Shown piece by piece: positions 51,236 to 52,429 of a stretch of DNA of 52,429 nt. Both the position numbers and the translations under genes were made by a program. Source of the stretch: JBGSMF01 sp041740315 (GTDB taxonomy: Bacteria; Chloroflexota; Anaerolineae; Fen-1058); NCBI GenBank assembly GCA_041740315.1, contig JBGSMF010000224.1, positions 1-52,429 of the forward strand, in the 5' to 3' direction. A model generated the notes under the pieces. The model was not told the DNA's origin, did no database searches, and worked only from the letters and a program-made list of their open reading frames with translations. Every line of letters starts with the position of its first letter. The first letter of the stretch is position 1.

Positions 51236-52429
51236 ATGGGATCATCGAGAGGGGTTATTGCGCAACGGATAATACTGACCTTTACTGTGTTGGCAATGAT
51301 AGGCATTGCCACAGCGAGCGCTTCGGCGCTGGTAATGCGCTATCTAAACACCAAGCTCTCGGATGCCCTGGCGCAGGACGAAATTGCTTCTCTCAGCCAA
51401 GATTTGCTCTTGGGCAGCATCCGCTTGGGCGACATGGTTTTGCGCCAAACCTTTCCCTTCCAAGCCAAAGCTGCCGACCGGCCCGACCTGCTGGATGACA
51501 TTGACCAACAACAACAAGAACTGGCCGATCTTATTAAGCAGATCAGAGATAAAACCAAGCTCAATGATGCGGACGCCGTTGAGAAAATTACCCAGGTTGA
51601 AAGCAGCCTGGCAAGCTTTAACGACCAAGTCCAACGTGTATTGAACGCCTCCAAATCTGAAGGCGCTTATGGGCCAAGCACCTACAGCGAAGCAAGCAAG
51701 CTAGAAGAAGAGCAAATTCCCCTGGAACAAGCCATTGAAGAGCTCCGCCAGTTTCACAACCAACGAGCTGACGACACCCGGGCCTCCACCCGCAAGGTAA
51801 TCTCCTACTCAATGCTAGCCTTGATCATAGTGGCAATCTTGGTGCTGGTAGGGGCATTGATCATGATTACGCAAGGCATTAGGCGCGTTGTCACCCCGCT
51901 GACACAGTTGCAAGCGGGCGTGGAACAACTGCGGCAGGGGCAATTTGAGCATCCAGTAGAGGTGCGCAGTCAAGACGAAATGGGCGCGCTGGCCAACGCC
52001 TTTAACGCCATGGCCGCCCAATTGCAGCAGCGCATCCAAGACGCCCTGTCCACGCGCCAGGAACTGGAAAGGCTCAATGCCGAACTGGAACAACGCGTTG
52101 CCCAGCGCACCGCCGAGCTTGAAAGCTCGCGCCAGGCGTTAGAAAGCTACAGCCAAAACCTGGCCGACGCCAATGTCCAACTACAAATGACTGTGGCCCA
52201 AAGCGAGCGGCGCGCGCTGCTGCTAGAGGCGTCTACCGAAGTGGCCCGCGCGGCAGCCCTGGTGCGCGACCCAGAAGCCTTGCTGCCCCAAGCCGTGCAA
52301 CTCATCAGCGAGCATTTTGGCTTTTATCATGCCGGGGTATTTTTGATTGATGACAGCGGCGAATGGGCCATCTTGCGCGCCGCCAACAGTCAAGGCGGGC
52401 AGGCCATGCTCGCCCGCGGGCACCGGCTG
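51236..52429 (+). CDS. HAMP-GAF sensor, 3' part cut by the window end
   Basis: An open frame of 398 codons runs to the window edge. TM1 is about 8-35; an acidic, mostly helical extracytoplasmic domain spans 36-188; TM2 is about 189-213; HAMP is 214-267; a long coiled coil spans about 270-330. The first GAF starts near 335 and is cut off within the RAANSQGGQAMLARGHR region. The layout matches 21939 and 48782, but no binding-protein gene precedes it; the previous gene is another sensor 51 bp upstream. AGGAGG at 51225-51230 is 5 bases before the ATG. The domain order beyond the edge is unknown, so an output domain cannot be excluded. Confidence 0.88.
   Translation, partial: MGSSRGVIAQRIILTFTVLAMIGIATASASALVMRYLNTKLSDALAQDEIASLSQDLLLGSIRLGDMVLRQTFPFQAKAADRPDLLDDIDQQQQELADLIKQIRDKTKLNDADAVEKITQVESSLASFNDQVQRVLNASKSEGAYGPSTYSEASKLEEEQIPLEQAIEELRQFHNQRADDTRASTRKVISYSMLALIIVAILVLVGALIMITQGIRRVVTPLTQLQAGVEQLRQGQFEHPVEVRSQDEMGALANAFNAMAAQLQQRIQDALSTRQELERLNAELEQRVAQRTAELESSRQALESYSQNLADANVQLQMTVAQSERRALLLEASTEVARAAALVRDPEALLPQAVQLISEHFGFYHAGVFLIDDSGEWAILRAANSQGGQAMLARGHRL

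Overview
Window type and likely host. Every gene in this 52.4-kb window lies on the + strand. Genes are mostly separated by 4-60 bp or overlap by ATGA, so the window reads as one very long operon-like signalling array. No phylogenetic marker gene is present. The moderately GC-rich sequence, the long multi-GAF proteins with little kinase content and the filament-former style of signalling genes suggest a Chloroflexota bacterium of the Anaerolineae/Caldilineae type. This is an inference only. There is no rRNA, tRNA, CRISPR array, phage gene or intact transposase, and no gene-free stretch longer than about 185 bp.

Layout. (1) 76-1781: three response regulators, one REC-Roadblock-like and two lone REC proteins. 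(2) 1829-4210: the only histidine-kinase-like protein (Cache-HAMP-GAF-HisKA-HATPase), with degraded catalytic motifs. (3) 4207-10228: three membrane GAF sensors. (4) 10277-13530: a TRAP-type solute-binding lipoprotein followed 11 bp later by a dCache_3-HAMP-GAF sensor; a 119-bp palindromic IS66-like MITE sits on that gene's stop codon. (5) 13667-20851: a DUF4386-like membrane protein, three multi-pass GAF sensors, and a two-gene insert of a VTT/TVP38-like membrane protein and a SAM methyltransferase. (6) 20913-23807: an NMT1/THI5-type solute-binding lipoprotein followed by a HAMP-GAF sensor. (7) 23810-37368: seven membrane GAF sensors in near-continuous overlap. (8) 37358-47411: two soluble giants, a 2269-residue protein made of 12 complete GAF domains plus one degenerate copy, and a PAS-PAS-GAF protein of 1080 residues. 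(9) 47595-51184: a LivK-type solute-binding lipoprotein overlapping a HAMP-GAF sensor. (10) 51236 to the end: the first part of another HAMP-GAF sensor.

How it may work. Twenty genes encode GAF proteins: seven with an extracytoplasmic domain plus HAMP, eleven multi-pass, two soluble. None has a clear output domain except the degenerate kinase. The sensors end in the same short C-terminal cap. Three unrelated solute-binding lipoproteins each sit directly before a periplasmic-domain sensor, and no transporter permease is present, so they look like receptors rather than uptake components. My reading is a many-input sensory array: extracellular ligands enter through binding-protein/HAMP sensors, signals pass along coiled coils and GAF stacks, and they are integrated by the soluble GAF giants and passed to the REC proteins, possibly with a true kinase outside the window. 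The array grew by duplication and local sequence exchange.
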